NCBI RefSeq assembly: GCF_024102715.1
Contig: NZ_JAGFJM010000105.1
Coordinates: 1 to 64,000, forward strand
Direction: 5' to 3'
DNA length: 64,000 nt
DNA from: Nitrosomonas communis
Lineage (GTDB): Bacteria; Pseudomonadota; Gammaproteobacteria; Burkholderiales; Nitrosomonadaceae
Position numbers and translations under genes: made by a program
Shown: positions 8,822 to 18,730 of the stretch, piece after piece
Position numbering within the stretch: position 1 is the stretch's first letter
Layout of the letters: the number at the start of each line of letters is the position of its first letter
Notes under the pieces: generated by a model
The model's input: the letters and a program-made list of their open reading frames with translations, nothing else
Database searches by the model: none
What the model was told of the DNA's origin: nothing

Positions 8822-11800
8822 ATGAGCAAACAGCATACCGATGCCAACCCCAACCAGAACAAAGATAGCAAAAGATCGTGGTTACTGATTTTCGTCCTTT
8901 TTCTGACCATTACCCTGACTGCAGGCGGCATTTGGATAACAAGCAGTAACTCCGGCCTGCGGTTCCTGCTGTCCATAGTATCGCGCGTCAGCGGTGACAG
9001 TATTCTGTTTGAGCATGTTAATGGCACGCTACGCGCATTAAGCGTGCAAAAAATGAGCTATAACAGTGACGATCTCCGCGTCAACATTAACGGCATTGAG
9101 CTGCAGTGGCAGCCCCAGCTCCTATTTTCCAGGCAATTATCGATCACAATGCTGACAGCCAATGCGATCGAGATACAGTCGTCACCTGCTACAGAATCAA
9201 CCGAGGAACCATTCACTCTGCCCGAGAGCTTGCAGCTGCCGCTGTCACTGTCGCTGCATAAACTGGAAATCGGCACCTTGCAAATGCTGACGATAGGCCA
9301 GGAAACACCTGATTTAACAGTTACCAACATTACCACCCAGCTGCAAAGTGATGCTCATCGCCATCTTCTGCAGCAAATCTCGCTCGAGCTGGAATTGGGA
9401 AAGCTGACTGGATCACTGCTGCTAAGCACAGAGCGGCCTTTTAATGTGAATGCCCAGGTGACGCTGGACAATCAGCAACATGCTGCCACCAATACCGAGA
9501 TGCCAGTGACCGCCGTTTCAATCGATCTAACCGGCAGTCTTGAAGAAATCAATGGGAATATCACCGCAATGAGCGCAGGTGCTCAAGGCAAGGGAGAATT
9601 TATATTGCATCCGTTTGCGGCCATGCCGCTTGCCACGCTCCAATTATCAATAGCGCAACTGAATCCGCAAGCCTTTTTGGCTGATATGCCTAAAGCCAAT
9701 CTGTCCATCCAGGCAGATTTAAACGAAGACACTGCTGGAAAGCTGCAAGGCAGCATGATTATTAAAAATAGTCTCCCCCAACCATTGGATCAAAACGGTT
9801 TACCTGTGATGGAAATACGGGCGCAACCTTGCATTTCGCCGCATGAAATCCGGCTTGATGAGATGGTTCTGAAAACGGCCGGTAACGCAACCATTAGCGG
9901 CCGTATCGCCTGGCAACGAGCGCAAGCAACAGGATCTGTCGATCTCAAAGTGAATCAGCTTAATCCTGCCGCCCTGGATACGCGTCTGCAAGCAGCAAAA
10001 ATCAATGGTTATCTCAAACTCACTGGCGACACCGCAACCCAGCAAGGAACGATTTCACTCCGTGACAAGGCATTATCGCTTGAAATGAACTTGACTCGTA
10101 CCGAAACTACCGTAAGTTTGGAAAAATTCACCCTGCGCCATCATGCTTCTACCCTGACTGGGCAAGGTCAGCTCGCTCTGAAAGAATCCCAATCCTTTCA
10201 TTTTGAAGGCACGCTCAGCCGGTTTGATCTTGCTTCATTCATACAGGCGCCTCAGTCAAATTTGAACGCCACGCTCAAATTGACAGGGAACCTTGCGCCG
10301 CAAGTCAGCGGTGCCATTGATTTTACCATCGCAAAAAGCCAGTTCGCCAGGCAACCAGTTATGGGCAAAGGTCAAATATCATTTGATGCTGTCAAGCGCA
10401 TCAAAAGTGAAATCAACTTGCAGATAGGCAGCAATCAACTCAGTACCAAAGGTGCTTTTGGTAACAAAGGTGACCAGCTACTACTGAATATTGCCGCACC
10501 TGCGCTGGCACAACTGGGGTTAGATATGCAAGGCGATCTTAATGCGCAGATCACCCTGGCAGACACGTTAGAGTCGCCTCGATTACTCATCGCAAGTAGC
10601 GCAAAACGCTTAACATTTAGCGGCAAGCAGCAACTATCAGATTTCACCATTACTGGCAACCTGCACAAAACAGCTGTGGCGCTTGCAATCAAAATGGCGA
10701 ACTATCGTTCGAATAGTGAAGATTATCTGCAAAACTTAACAATCGCATTGGCTGGCAATCAAGCCCGGCATACGCTGAGCATAGAAACAGGTTTGCCGCA
10801 GGATTCGCATCTTGTATTCCAGACTACAGGCAAACTCGTTCTTCCTACAGAAAATCTACAGAATTTTCAGTGGCATGGTGCGCTGGAAAAATTATCGGCA
10901 ACAGGCTTCCTGCCTTTTCACCTGCTTAATCAGCCTACACTTAGCATCAGTCAAAAACGGATTTCTTTAGAATCGACCCGCATCGCTGTCGCTGAAGGTG
11001 AAATCAGCATACTCGATGCCCATTGGACCCCGCAGCAGTGGTCAACTCGTGGCACATTAGCAGGCATTACCCTGCAATCAGAAAATGCGCCTGTGCAAAA
11101 CGGTACAGCCCTGCAACTGGGAGGTGAATGGGATATCACTGCCAGCAAGCAATTGAAAGGTCATCTACGTATCGCCCGCGAAAAAGGCGATTGGGCGTTT
11201 TTACTGGATGATGCTCCTATTCAACTGGGCTTGCAGCAATTGCAATTCGATGCCCGTGCGCAGGATGGTAACCTGACGGCAGGTCTGGTGATTCGTGGTG
11301 AACGCACGGGAGAAACAATGGCAAATGCAACGCTCCCTTTAGTCCATAAAAATGGCAACTGGCAAATAGCACATGAGCTACCGTTGAGTGGCAAAATGAA
11401 CTTCAGCATTGCCGATTTATCCTGGATTGGGCCGCTAGTGAACAGCAACTTAAAAAGCAGCGGACAGCTTTCCATGCAAGCCAATGTATCCGGCACTTTT
11501 GATCACCCTCGCTTAGACGGGACCATCCTCGGGGAAGAACTTGCGCTTGCCCTGCTGGATGAGGGCATCCATTTACAGCAAGGAAATCTTAAAGCCCATT
11601 TTGATCAAACCTCATTGCAAATCAATACCCTCACGTTCACTTCGCCTCATCAAGCCCCCCCCAAGGATCGCCTCTTGTCCAAGATAAAACTGGCCAAAGA
11701 CTCGGGTCAGCTTGCGGTAACAGGTGCCATCGATTATCAAGATCAGCGCAGTTATTTAACCATTGCAATCGATCACCTGCCTTTGGCGCAACAGCCTGAT

Positions 11801-12760
11801 CGATGGATCATTGTTTCCGGTAATGGCCAGGTAAGTTTGCATAAGCAACAACTTGCCATCGATGGCAAGCTAACTACGGATGCCGGCTTCTTACTCCAGC
11901 CTGAGGCTGGAAAACCGCAACTATCCGATGATGTCATTATTATCACTGGGGAGTCTGCTCCCCCTGCCGACGCTGAGAAACTCCTGGTCAATCTCAATGC
12001 CACCCTGGATTTAGGTGAATATTTCTACTTGCGTGCTTCCGGCTTGGAAGGCCGTCTAGCCGGGCAGTTGCAGTTAAGCAGCAAACCAGGGCGGGCACTG
12101 AGTGCAATTGGAACAATTAGCGCACGTGATACAGTCTTTAACGCCTATGGTCAGCAGTTAACGGTACAGCGTGGTATCGTCAGTTTTGACGGTCCGCTGG
12201 GCGATCCTGCCCTCAACGTCCTGGCAGTACGCAAAAATTTACCTGTCGAAGCAGGTGTTCAAGTGACCGGTTCAGTCCGCAATCCGATCATTAAACTGGT
12301 ATCTACGCCTAACGTCCCTGATTCTGAAAAATTATCCTGGATTGTACTGGGACGTGCATCCGATGCCAGCGGGATGGATACTTCGCTATTGCTCGCTGCC
12401 GCCAGCTCCATCTTGAGCGGGCAATCCGGCGGTGGTGTGATTGATCAGATTGGCCAGGCGCTGGGTGTGGATGAATTTTCGATTAGGCAACAGACAACCA
12501 GCGGCACATTCGGCAGTCCAATCGGCAGTACAACCGGCAGTACAACCGGCAGTACAACAGACAGTGCATTAGGCAGCCAGATCGGTGTCATTGGCAAACG
12601 TCTTTCCACGCGCGCCTATCTGAGTTATGAACGAGGACTCACTACTGCCGCCGCTGGCATCACCAAACTCACCTATAGTCTGACGCGACATATTACTATC
12701 GTAACGCGTGCGGGTGACGATAATGCAATCGATCTGTACTATACCTTCCAGTATGATTGA
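8822..12760 (+). CDS. tamB: translocation and assembly module subunit TamB
   Basis: The 1312-residue protein has a short cytoplasmic N-terminus, one transmembrane anchor (WLLIFVLFLTITLTAGGIW, about residues 20-38), a long repetitive beta-rich AsmA/TamB-type body, and the conserved C-terminal DUF490 region (SRDTVFNAYGQQL-like and GVQVTGSVRNPIIKL blocks near 1100-1165). TamB forms a hydrophobic groove spanning the periplasm and docks on TamA. Recent work on the family points to phospholipid transport to the outer membrane. Near the C-terminus a Gly-Ser-Thr-Thr repeat (about residues 1231-1246) comes from a 12-base tandem repeat. It is translationally close to tamA. Confidence 0.93.
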   Translation: MSKQHTDANPNQNKDSKRSWLLIFVLFLTITLTAGGIWITSSNSGLRFLLSIVSRVSGDSILFEHVNGTLRALSVQKMSYNSDDLRVNINGIELQWQPQLLFSRQLSITMLTANAIEIQSSPATESTEEPFTLPESLQLPLSLSLHKLEIGTLQMLTIGQETPDLTVTNITTQLQSDAHRHLLQQISLELELGKLTGSLLLSTERPFNVNAQVTLDNQQHAATNTEMPVTAVSIDLTGSLEEINGNITAMSAGAQGKGEFILHPFAAMPLATLQLSIAQLNPQAFLADMPKANLSIQADLNEDTAGKLQGSMIIKNSLPQPLDQNGLPVMEIRAQPCISPHEIRLDEMVLKTAGNATISGRIAWQRAQATGSVDLKVNQLNPAALDTRLQAAKINGYLKLTGDTATQQGTISLRDKALSLEMNLTRTETTVSLEKFTLRHHASTLTGQGQLALKESQSFHFEGTLSRFDLASFIQAPQSNLNATLKLTGNLAPQVSGAIDFTIAKSQFARQPVMGKGQISFDAVKRIKSEINLQIGSNQLSTKGAFGNKGDQLLLNIAAPALAQLGLDMQGDLNAQITLADTLESPRLLIASSAKRLTFSGKQQLSDFTITGNLHKTAVALAIKMANYRSNSEDYLQNLTIALAGNQARHTLSIETGLPQDSHLVFQTTGKLVLPTENLQNFQWHGALEKLSATGFLPFHLLNQPTLSISQKRISLESTRIAVAEGEISILDAHWTPQQWSTRGTLAGITLQSENAPVQNGTALQLGGEWDITASKQLKGHLRIAREKGDWAFLLDDAPIQLGLQQLQFDARAQDGNLTAGLVIRGERTGETMANATLPLVHKNGNWQIAHELPLSGKMNFSIADLSWIGPLVNSNLKSSGQLSMQANVSGTFDHPRLDGTILGEELALALLDEGIHLQQGNLKAHFDQTSLQINTLTFTSPHQAPPKDRLLSKIKLAKDSGQLAVTGAIDYQDQRSYLTIAIDHLPLAQQPDRWIIVSGNGQVSLHKQQLAIDGKLTTDAGFLLQPEAGKPQLSDDVIIITGESAPPADAEKLLVNLNATLDLGEYFYLRASGLEGRLAGQLQLSSKPGRALSAIGTISARDTVFNAYGQQLTVQRGIVSFDGPLGDPALNVLAVRKNLPVEAGVQVTGSVRNPIIKLVSTPNVPDSEKLSWIVLGRASDASGMDTSLLLAAASSILSGQSGGGVIDQIGQALGVDEFSIRQQTTSGTFGSPIGSTTGSTTGSTTDSALGSQIGVIGKRLSTRAYLSYERGLTTAAAGITKLTYSLTRHITIVTRAGDDNAIDLYYTFQYD
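12512..12559 (+). repeat. 12-base tandem repeat inside tamB
   Basis: Four consecutive units of GGCAGTACAACC (the first and last imperfect) encode Gly-Ser-(Thr/Pro)-(Thr/Ile) repeats. The unit is a multiple of three, so copy-number change would lengthen or shorten the linker without breaking the frame. Confidence 0.85.
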
Positions 12761-12824
12761 GAATTTGCAAAAAACCTGGATTAAAAACATCCACCCCTCG
12801 CACGTACCTTGATAGCGCCTAGTT

Positions 12825-14801
12825 ATGAAAAAACCCGTTAGCCGCATTCTCCTGATCAATGATGAAAAACTGATTCTGAAGGAACTTATCAAAGGACTCA
12901 GTATTGCTGCCAAGTCGATGGACAATCCGCTGGGGATCGCGTTTGCAGGAGTTACCACAGCGCATGAGGCCTTGCAAGCAATTGAACAAGATGGCGATAT
13001 TCAGGCGCTGGTAGTCGATGATAAGCTGTATACCCTGCAAAGTGAACGAAAAGGCTCGCGCAATTTGCAAATGAGCGCATTAGAGCTGGTGCAAAAAATT
13101 TCCCGCTTCCGCCCCGAGCTGAATATTTATGTGTTAATCGCGCAGGAACAGGAAGATGAAGTGGTTGATATCCTCTTTTCCGAAACGGTGGATGGTTATT
13201 TCTACCGTGAGGAACGTGACTATCGCGGCATGTATCGCATTCTCAATGCGCAACTGCAGGATAAGGCGCGCACACCGTTCTATGACCAACTCAAGCACTA
13301 TGTCTTGATGGCCAAGGATGCCTGGCATACACCTGGCCATTCTTCCGGCGATTCACTGCGAGATAGCCCGTGGGTAAGCGATTTCTATAAATTTATCGGT
13401 GAGCATATTTTCCGCGCTGATCTGTCTGTATCCGTTCCCATGCTGGATTCGTTGATGGAACCCACGGGAGTCATCGCAGAAGCACAGAAAATTGCTGCCA
13501 AAGCATTTGGCGCACGCCGTACCTTTTTCGCCACCAACGGTACTTCCACTGCCAACAAGGTGATTTTTCAGACCTTACTTGCTCCCGGTGAAAAATTACT
13601 GTTGGACCGGAATTGCCATAAATCGGTGCATCACGGCGTGGTGCTGTCAGGCGCCCATCCGGTTTATCTCGACTCATCAGTCAATAAAAAATTCAGTATC
13701 TACGGGCCGGTACCGAAACAAACTTTATTTGATGCCATCGAACAGCATGCTGATGCAGAAGCCTTGATCTTGACTAGCTGCACCTATGATGGCTTACGCT
13801 ATGATCTGCCGCCGATCATTGAAGCTGCGCATGCCAAAGGGATCAAAGTCATTATTGATGAAGCCTGGTATGGTTTTGCCCGTTTCCACCCAGCCTTTCG
13901 CCCCACTGCGCTGGAAGCAGGCGCGGATTACGCCACGCAAAGCACCCACAAGGTGCTGTCTGCCTTTTCCCAGTCCAGCATGATTCATGTCAATGATCCC
14001 GATTTCAACGAGCACTTGTTCCGTGAGAATTTCAACATGCATACCTCCACCAGCCCACAGTACAGCATGATCGCGAGCCTGGATGTAGCGCGCAAGCAAG
14101 TCATGCTGGAAGGATATAAACTGCTCTCGCGCACGCTGGAACTTGCCAGAGAGGTACGTGCACAGATCAATTCCACCGGCGTATTTCAGGTGCTGGAACT
14201 GCCCGAACTGCTGCCTGATGACATCAAGCAAGACAATATCCAGCTTGATCCTACCAAGGTGACGGTGGATATTTCGCGCTGCGGCTTTACAGTGGAAGAG
14301 CTGATCCGGGAATTGTTCGAGCACTACAATATTCAGGTGGAAAAATCCACTTTCAATACCCTTACCCTGCTGCTCACCATTGGCACTACCCGCAGCAAGG
14401 TATCGCGTCTTTATGATGCGTTGATGCGCATTGCGCGCGAAGGCCGCGCGCCGCGGCGGCTCTACCAGACATCGGAAATCCCTCATTTTACGGAGCTGAG
14501 ATATCTGCCGCGTGATGCCTTTTACTGCGGTGGGGAATTAGTGCCGTTACTGGACGAAGAAGACAAGGTCAATAAGAATCTGGAAGGAAGAATCTGCGCT
14601 GACCAGATCACACCCTACCCTCCTGGCATACCGGTATTAGTACCGGGGCAAACCATCACTAACGGCGTAATACACTATTTGGTCAGCATGCTGCGCTCAC
14701 AAAAACGCGTGGAGGTACATGGCATCGTCTACGACGGCTATCTGCCATGCCTGAGGCTGCTCACCGCTGCCGAGGAAGGAAGTTTAAAACAGCTTTCTTA
14801 A
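12825..14801 (+). CDS. Orn/Lys/Arg decarboxylase, class I, PLP-dependent
   Basis: The enzyme decarboxylates a basic amino acid to a diamine or agmatine. It has an N-terminal response-regulator-like wing domain (about residues 5-130), the aminotransferase-fold core with the pyridoxal-phosphate lysine in STHKVLSAFSQSSMIH (Lys376), a DEAWYGFARFHPAF metal/cofactor block (about 345), and the C-terminal domain ending near TPYPPGIPVLVPGQ. At 658 residues it is shorter than the enterobacterial inducible enzymes (about 710-755). I cannot tell arginine, lysine and ornithine specificity apart by eye. In betaproteobacteria this form is usually taken as the biosynthetic or acid-stress arginine/lysine decarboxylase. 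It is a single gene convergent with phoR. Confidence 0.88.
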   Translation: MKKPVSRILLINDEKLILKELIKGLSIAAKSMDNPLGIAFAGVTTAHEALQAIEQDGDIQALVVDDKLYTLQSERKGSRNLQMSALELVQKISRFRPELNIYVLIAQEQEDEVVDILFSETVDGYFYREERDYRGMYRILNAQLQDKARTPFYDQLKHYVLMAKDAWHTPGHSSGDSLRDSPWVSDFYKFIGEHIFRADLSVSVPMLDSLMEPTGVIAEAQKIAAKAFGARRTFFATNGTSTANKVIFQTLLAPGEKLLLDRNCHKSVHHGVVLSGAHPVYLDSSVNKKFSIYGPVPKQTLFDAIEQHADAEALILTSCTYDGLRYDLPPIIEAAHAKGIKVIIDEAWYGFARFHPAFRPTALEAGADYATQSTHKVLSAFSQSSMIHVNDPDFNEHLFRENFNMHTSTSPQYSMIASLDVARKQVMLEGYKLLSRTLELAREVRAQINSTGVFQVLELPELLPDDIKQDNIQLDPTKVTVDISRCGFTVEELIRELFEHYNIQVEKSTFNTLTLLLTIGTTRSKVSRLYDALMRIAREGRAPRRLYQTSEIPHFTELRYLPRDAFYCGGELVPLLDEEDKVNKNLEGRICADQITPYPPGIPVLVPGQTITNGVIHYLVSMLRSQKRVEVHGIVYDGYLPCLRLLTAAEEGSLKQLS

Positions 14802-14807
14802 CAAGCA

Positions 14808-16250
14808 TTACGGTAGCGGCGGAAGGGTTTGATCTGGCAATATTGAATCGGTGTCGCCGGCTGGCATGGGGCGTACTGTACTCTTTACCAAACGTTTTGC
14901 TGGAAACCAGGCTTTGAAAATACTCCCTTTGCCTGTTTCGCTGACAATTTCCATACGTGCCTGATGGCGGCCTAAAATATGCTTGACGATAGCAAGCCCC
15001 AAACCGGTACCACCGGTTTCACGGGAACGGCTGCGATCAATCCGGTAAAAGCGCTCCGTCAGGCGGGGGATATGCTCAGGGCTGATGCCAATGCCACTAT
15101 CCTGGACATAAAACAAGCCTTGATCCTGTTCTTCCGTCCAATTCAATGATATCTGCCCGCCTGTAGGCGTATAACGCACGGCATTACTGACAAGGTTGCC
15201 AAATGCACTGCCTAGTTCATCGACACTGCCTAATAGTTGCGCATCCGTTAAAATATTCAACGTAATGTGATGGCGTCCTGCACTGAGCGATTGCGCCTCC
15301 TGAAACAGACTAGTCAGTAATTCTATAATATTGACGTTTTCTTCATGCAGGATATTCTGGGCATTTTCGAGCCGCGACAATGTCAGCAAATCTTCCACCA
15401 GACGTTGCATGCGCTTTGCCTGATCAGCCATTAAAACCAGTGCACGCTTTTCCATTTCGCTATCTTTGATTTCTTCTTCCAGCAGCGTTTCTAGAAACCC
15501 GCTGATAATGGTCAAAGGTGTACGCAGCTCATGGGAAACATTGGCGATGAAATCCCGGCGCATAATTTCCATCTTCTCAAAGCGGGTAATGTCTCGACTG
15601 ATCAGCAGCTTCTCCTTATCTCCATAAGGCACCAGCTGGAATGAAAGCACCATCTCCTCGTAACGTGATTGCTTGATCACCAGTGGTTTGCTGTAATCCC
15701 TGGAAGCCAGATATTCTACAAATGGCGTCTGTCGCACCAAATGAGTGACATGCTGACCAATATCGAGTTCCAGATTCAAACCCAAGTGCTGCTCAGCGGA
15801 GAGATTACACCATTCAATTCGATCAGCTTCATCCAGAATGACAATGCCTTCCGGCATGGCTGATGTTGCACGCTGCAATCGCTCCAGCGCCTTGCTCAGA
15901 CTTTGCCGGCTTCGATAATAACGCCGGATAAACCGCGCCAGGCGTATGAACACATCCCCCCATGCACCAAAACTTCTGGGTACATTAGGCATGGTGGATG
16001 AATCAAAAGCAGTGTGATTAAACCGTTGAAACCATTGATCCAGGATAGCAAGGCAATAGGTATGATATATTGTCAATCCCAGCAGCACAGAACTGGATAA
16101 AATCAATGCGGCCACTGTATCCAGCGCGACCCAGACAATGGCAGTCACACCTATCAGCAAAATAATACCGCTAAAACGTCGGCAGAGATCAAACACGTTA
16201 ATATCACGGAGAGGGATAAAAAATTGCTTCTGGATATTCCTGAGATCCAC
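14808..16250 (-). CDS. phoR: phosphate regulon sensor histidine kinase PhoR
   Basis: The 480-residue membrane kinase has two hydrophobic spans near residues 25-62, a PAS-like domain (about 115-215), the HisKA dimerisation helix with the phospho-acceptor His in ANVSHELRTPL (about residue 241), and an HATPase domain with N (LGNLVSNAVRYT), G1 (DSGIGI) and G2 (GGTGLGLAIV) boxes. It would phosphorylate PhoB when phosphate is scarce. The start is a GTG; no ATG lies upstream in frame before a stop. It follows phoB on the same strand after about 180 bases, an order typical of the regulon. A basic C-terminal tail ends in Pro-rich residues. Confidence 0.9.
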   Translation of the reverse strand: MDLRNIQKQFFIPLRDINVFDLCRRFSGIILLIGVTAIVWVALDTVAALILSSSVLLGLTIYHTYCLAILDQWFQRFNHTAFDSSTMPNVPRSFGAWGDVFIRLARFIRRYYRSRQSLSKALERLQRATSAMPEGIVILDEADRIEWCNLSAEQHLGLNLELDIGQHVTHLVRQTPFVEYLASRDYSKPLVIKQSRYEEMVLSFQLVPYGDKEKLLISRDITRFEKMEIMRRDFIANVSHELRTPLTIISGFLETLLEEEIKDSEMEKRALVLMADQAKRMQRLVEDLLTLSRLENAQNILHEENVNIIELLTSLFQEAQSLSAGRHHITLNILTDAQLLGSVDELGSAFGNLVSNAVRYTPTGGQISLNWTEEQDQGLFYVQDSGIGISPEHIPRLTERFYRIDRSRSRETGGTGLGLAIVKHILGRHQARMEIVSETGKGSIFKAWFPAKRLVKSTVRPMPAGDTDSILPDQTLPPLP

Positions 16251-16429
16251 ATCTTTCCAGGCAGAAACCTTGGGAAAAGCTTTCGTGCTGCGTATTATGC
16301 TTGAAAAAGCAGACCGGTATGGAAGAAATATTCGAATAGAAGGAATATCTCAAGATAGACACTGTCTACAGCTATGTAAGATGTTGTATTGATTTGGTTT
16401 ACTTATGAACTCATCAGTCCAGCGCACCT

Positions 16430-17155
16430 TTATTCAGCACCTGCCTCACATCGGGTAGAAAAACGATAACCTGCTCCCCTCACTGTTTGCACCAATTCAT
16501 CTTTTCCTGCTTCTTCGAGCGCTCTGCGTAGTCTTCGTATATGAACATCTACTGTGCGGTCTTCGACAAAGACATGGTCTCCCCATACGCGGTCAAGCAG
16601 TTGCCCGCGTGTATGCACACGCTCGGTATGTGTCATCAGGAAGTGCAATAGACGAAATTCAGTCGGACCGAGTGCGATTTCTGATGATCTTGAGTCATCT
16701 TCCAGATCATTCACAGTTACCCGGTGTGTTGTCGGATCCAACCTTAATCCCCCCACTTCAACCAATTCATCTGATGCTTCTGGCAAGCGCCGACGTAGCA
16801 CTGCTTTAATTCGCGCAATGAGTTCACGAGGCGAGAATGGCTTGATGATATAATCATCCGCACCAATTTCCAGTCCGGTTACTTTATCACTCTCCTCCAC
16901 GCGCGCCGTTAACATGATGATAGGCACCATTTTGGTGCGTATTCCTTGCCGCAGCATGCGCGCAAACTCGATCCCGCTTATATTCGGCAGCATCCAATCA
17001 AGCAGCACCAGATCAGGCAGTACATCATTCACCATATCCTTTGCCTGTTCTGCGCTTCCTGCGCACAACACAGCGTATCCCGCATTACGTAAATTATATG
17101 AAATCAACTCCTGGATGGCGGGTTCATCTTCCACGATCAGTATTGTTGCAGCCAT
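16430..17155 (-). CDS. phoB: phosphate regulon response regulator PhoB
   Basis: This 241-residue OmpR/PhoB-type regulator has a receiver domain (acidic pair in LIVEDEPA, phospho-acceptor Asp in LVLLDWMLPNISG about residue 53, Lys in IIKPFSPREL about 105) and a C-terminal winged helix (TEFRLLHFLM, RTVDVHIRRLRRAL). It activates phosphate-starvation genes. The start is ATG 17155 with GTGAGG six bases upstream; a GTG at 17167 would add four residues. It is divergent from the DUF971 gene and upstream of phoR, with which it forms the operon. Confidence 0.93.
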   Translation of the reverse strand: MAATILIVEDEPAIQELISYNLRNAGYAVLCAGSAEQAKDMVNDVLPDLVLLDWMLPNISGIEFARMLRQGIRTKMVPIIMLTARVEESDKVTGLEIGADDYIIKPFSPRELIARIKAVLRRRLPEASDELVEVGGLRLDPTTHRVTVNDLEDDSRSSEIALGPTEFRLLHFLMTHTERVHTRGQLLDRVWGDHVFVEDRTVDVHIRRLRRALEEAGKDELVQTVRGAGYRFSTRCEAGAE

Positions 17156-17275
17156 TAGTGACCTCACTCAAAATATTTTAAAAATATCTGAGATAATATA
17201 AAGGAAGCATTGCATTTTTGTGACAAACAGTACAATTGTCATATATCGTCAACCTCAATTTTTCAATAGACATCA

Positions 17276-17653
17276 ATGGCAGGACTAAATAAACATACTC
17301 CCGTTCCTACTGAAATAAAGCTGCATAAAAAATCCAGGTTACTGGAAATCTCCTTCAATGACGGCAAGACTTTTCAGCTACCCTGTGAATTTCTGCGTGT
17401 CTATTCTCCTTCAGCGGAAGTGCGCGGCCACGGACCCGGACAAGAGATTCTGCAAACAGGCAAGCAGAATGTGTCCATCACCCATATTGAGCCCGTAGGC
17501 CGTTACGCCATCCAGTTGAATTTCTCTGACGGTCATAATACTGGACTGTACTCCTGGGATTTACTTTATAATTATGGCCTAAATCAGGATAAAATGTGGC
17601 AACACTATTTGCAACGGCTAAAAGAAGCTGGCATTAACCATGAAACAGCATAA
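17276..17653 (+). CDS. DUF971 domain protein
   Basis: The 125-residue protein shows the DUF971 (GBBH-like N-terminal) pattern: LEISFNDGKTFQLPCEFLRVY, a central SPSAEVRGHG block, then VGRYAIQLNFSDGHNTGLYSWDLLY. The domain is also found at the start of gamma-butyrobetaine hydroxylase and in iron-sulfur carrier proteins, where it binds metal. Alone, its role is unproven. In betaproteobacteria it commonly precedes ubiE, as here, so a link to quinone or Fe-S metabolism is plausible. ubiE follows after a repeat-containing gap of about 180 bases. Confidence 0.85.
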   Translation: MAGLNKHTPVPTEIKLHKKSRLLEISFNDGKTFQLPCEFLRVYSPSAEVRGHGPGQEILQTGKQNVSITHIEPVGRYAIQLNFSDGHNTGLYSWDLLYNYGLNQDKMWQHYLQRLKEAGINHETA

Positions 17654-17687
17654 CGAATACATTAAACTAGCGTATCGTTTCATTAAC

Positions 17688-17773
17688 GCCGTTCAGCCTG
17701 AATCTGTTAAAGACAAGGTGAGTTCTTAGCAGCTCGACAGGCTCACCGCAAACGGTAAGAGTTTTACTGGAAC
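17688..17773 (+). repeat. dispersed repeat, GCCTGA...CGACAGGCTCACCGC type (copy 1)
   Basis: The stretch begins GCCGTTCAGCCTGA and contains CTCGACAGGCTCACCGCAAACGG. Close relatives occur at 31675, 37964 and, inverted, 48190. It is a degenerate REP-like intergenic element in the DUF971-ubiE gap and could form a hairpin in the message. Confidence 0.7.
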
Positions 17774-17830
17774 GAGATAGTAGTTCTCATGAAGCTTCAT
17801 CATTCTTCAATTCTGTGATAATCATTTGAA

Positions 17831-18565
17831 ATGACAAAAACTACCCATTTCGGCTTCAAAACTGTTTCAGAAACAGAGAAAGCACATAAAGTTGCCGATG
17901 TGTTTGACTCGGTTGCTGCACGCTACAATCTAATGAACGATATGATGTCGCTCGGACTGCATCGGCTCTGGAAGCGGTTTGCTGTGGAAACAAGCGGGGC
18001 AAAAGCAGGAGACCGGATTCTTGATATCGCGGGCGGCACAGCAGATTTGACCGCATTGTTTGTTGAAAAAGTGAGTGAAACAGGCCAGGTCTGGCTAACC
18101 GATATCAATAATTCCATGCTGACAATCGGGCGTGATCGTATGCTGAATGAAGGAATAACTATCCCGGCAGCACAGTGTGATGCAGAAAAACTGCCGTTCC
18201 CTGACAATTATTTTGATCATGTCAGTGTCGCATTTGGTCTCAGAAACATGACCCACAAAGATATCGCGCTCAAAGAAATGCTGCGTGTGCTCTGTCCAGG
18301 TGGGTCGCTGATCGTGCTCGAATTCTCGAAAGTATGGAGACCATTGCAGCCTCTTTATGATACTTACTCCTTCAAGGTGCTCCCGATCATGGGAAAATTA
18401 GTCGCTAAGGATGAAGGCAGTTATCGCTATCTTGCTGAATCAATTCGTATGCATCCATCGCAAGAAGAACTGAAACAACTGATGCAGCAAGTTGGATTTG
18501 AACGGGTGGAATATTTCAATTTAGCTGCCGGCGTGGTCGCGCTCCATCGGGGCTACAAATTTTAG
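17831..18565 (+). CDS. ubiE: ubiquinone/menaquinone biosynthesis C-methyltransferase UbiE
   Basis: UbiE methylates the quinone ring carbon in ubiquinone (and menaquinone) synthesis using S-adenosylmethionine. The 244 residues contain the family signatures [17 protein letters not shown] (about 33-49), the SAM-binding glycine motif [12 protein letters not shown] (about 64-75) and [17 protein letters not shown] (about 153-170). The C-terminus [15 protein letters not shown] is the canonical ending. Upstream lies DUF971; downstream the first 103-bp inverted-repeat element begins 22 bases after the stop. Confidence 0.97.
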   Translation: MTKTTHFGFKTVSETEKAHKVADVFDSVAARYNLMNDMMSLGLHRLWKRFAVETSGAKAGDRILDIAGGTADLTALFVEKVSETGQVWLTDINNSMLTIGRDRMLNEGITIPAAQCDAEKLPFPDNYFDHVSVAFGLRNMTHKDIALKEMLRVLCPGGSLIVLEFSKVWRPLQPLYDTYSFKVLPIMGKLVAKDEGSYRYLAESIRMHPSQEELKQLMQQVGFERVEYFNLAAGVVALHRGYKF

Positions 18566-18586
18566 GGCGCTGCTAAAAAACTATTT

Positions 18587-18689
18587 ATTCCATTTCCAAA
18601 TCAAAAATGACGCGAAGGCGAGCCGCAGACAGTATAAATAATACGGCAAGGTGAAGCCGACAATGTCAGTTCTGATTTGGAAATGGAAT
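18587..18689 (+). repeat. 103-bp inverted-end repeat element, copy 1
   Basis: The element begins ATTCCATTTCCAAATCA and ends with its exact 17-base complement (TGATTTGGAAATGGAAT), the most perfect ends among the five copies. The middle holds GTATAAATAATAC, a smaller palindrome, between CGCGAAGGCGAGCCGC and GGTGAAGCCGACAATGTC. It encodes nothing. It resembles a MITE or a large REP-like unit and lies between the convergent ubiE and apbE genes, where it could end transcription both ways. Confidence 0.9.
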
Positions 18690-18730
18690 TACAGGTAAAT
18701 CGCAGTGTCACGCGCCGTTCATGTTAACGG

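Noticed and set aside
13794..14486. 230-codon minus-strand frame inside the decarboxylase gene
   Set aside because: Antisense shadow of a well-supported gene.
17190..17260. Possible Pho box between phoB and the DUF971 gene (TTGTCATATATCGTCA and TTGTACTGTTTGTCAC)
   Set aside because: Both candidates deviate in half-site spacing by one base from the CTGTCAT-type direct repeat; attractive by position but too weak to call.
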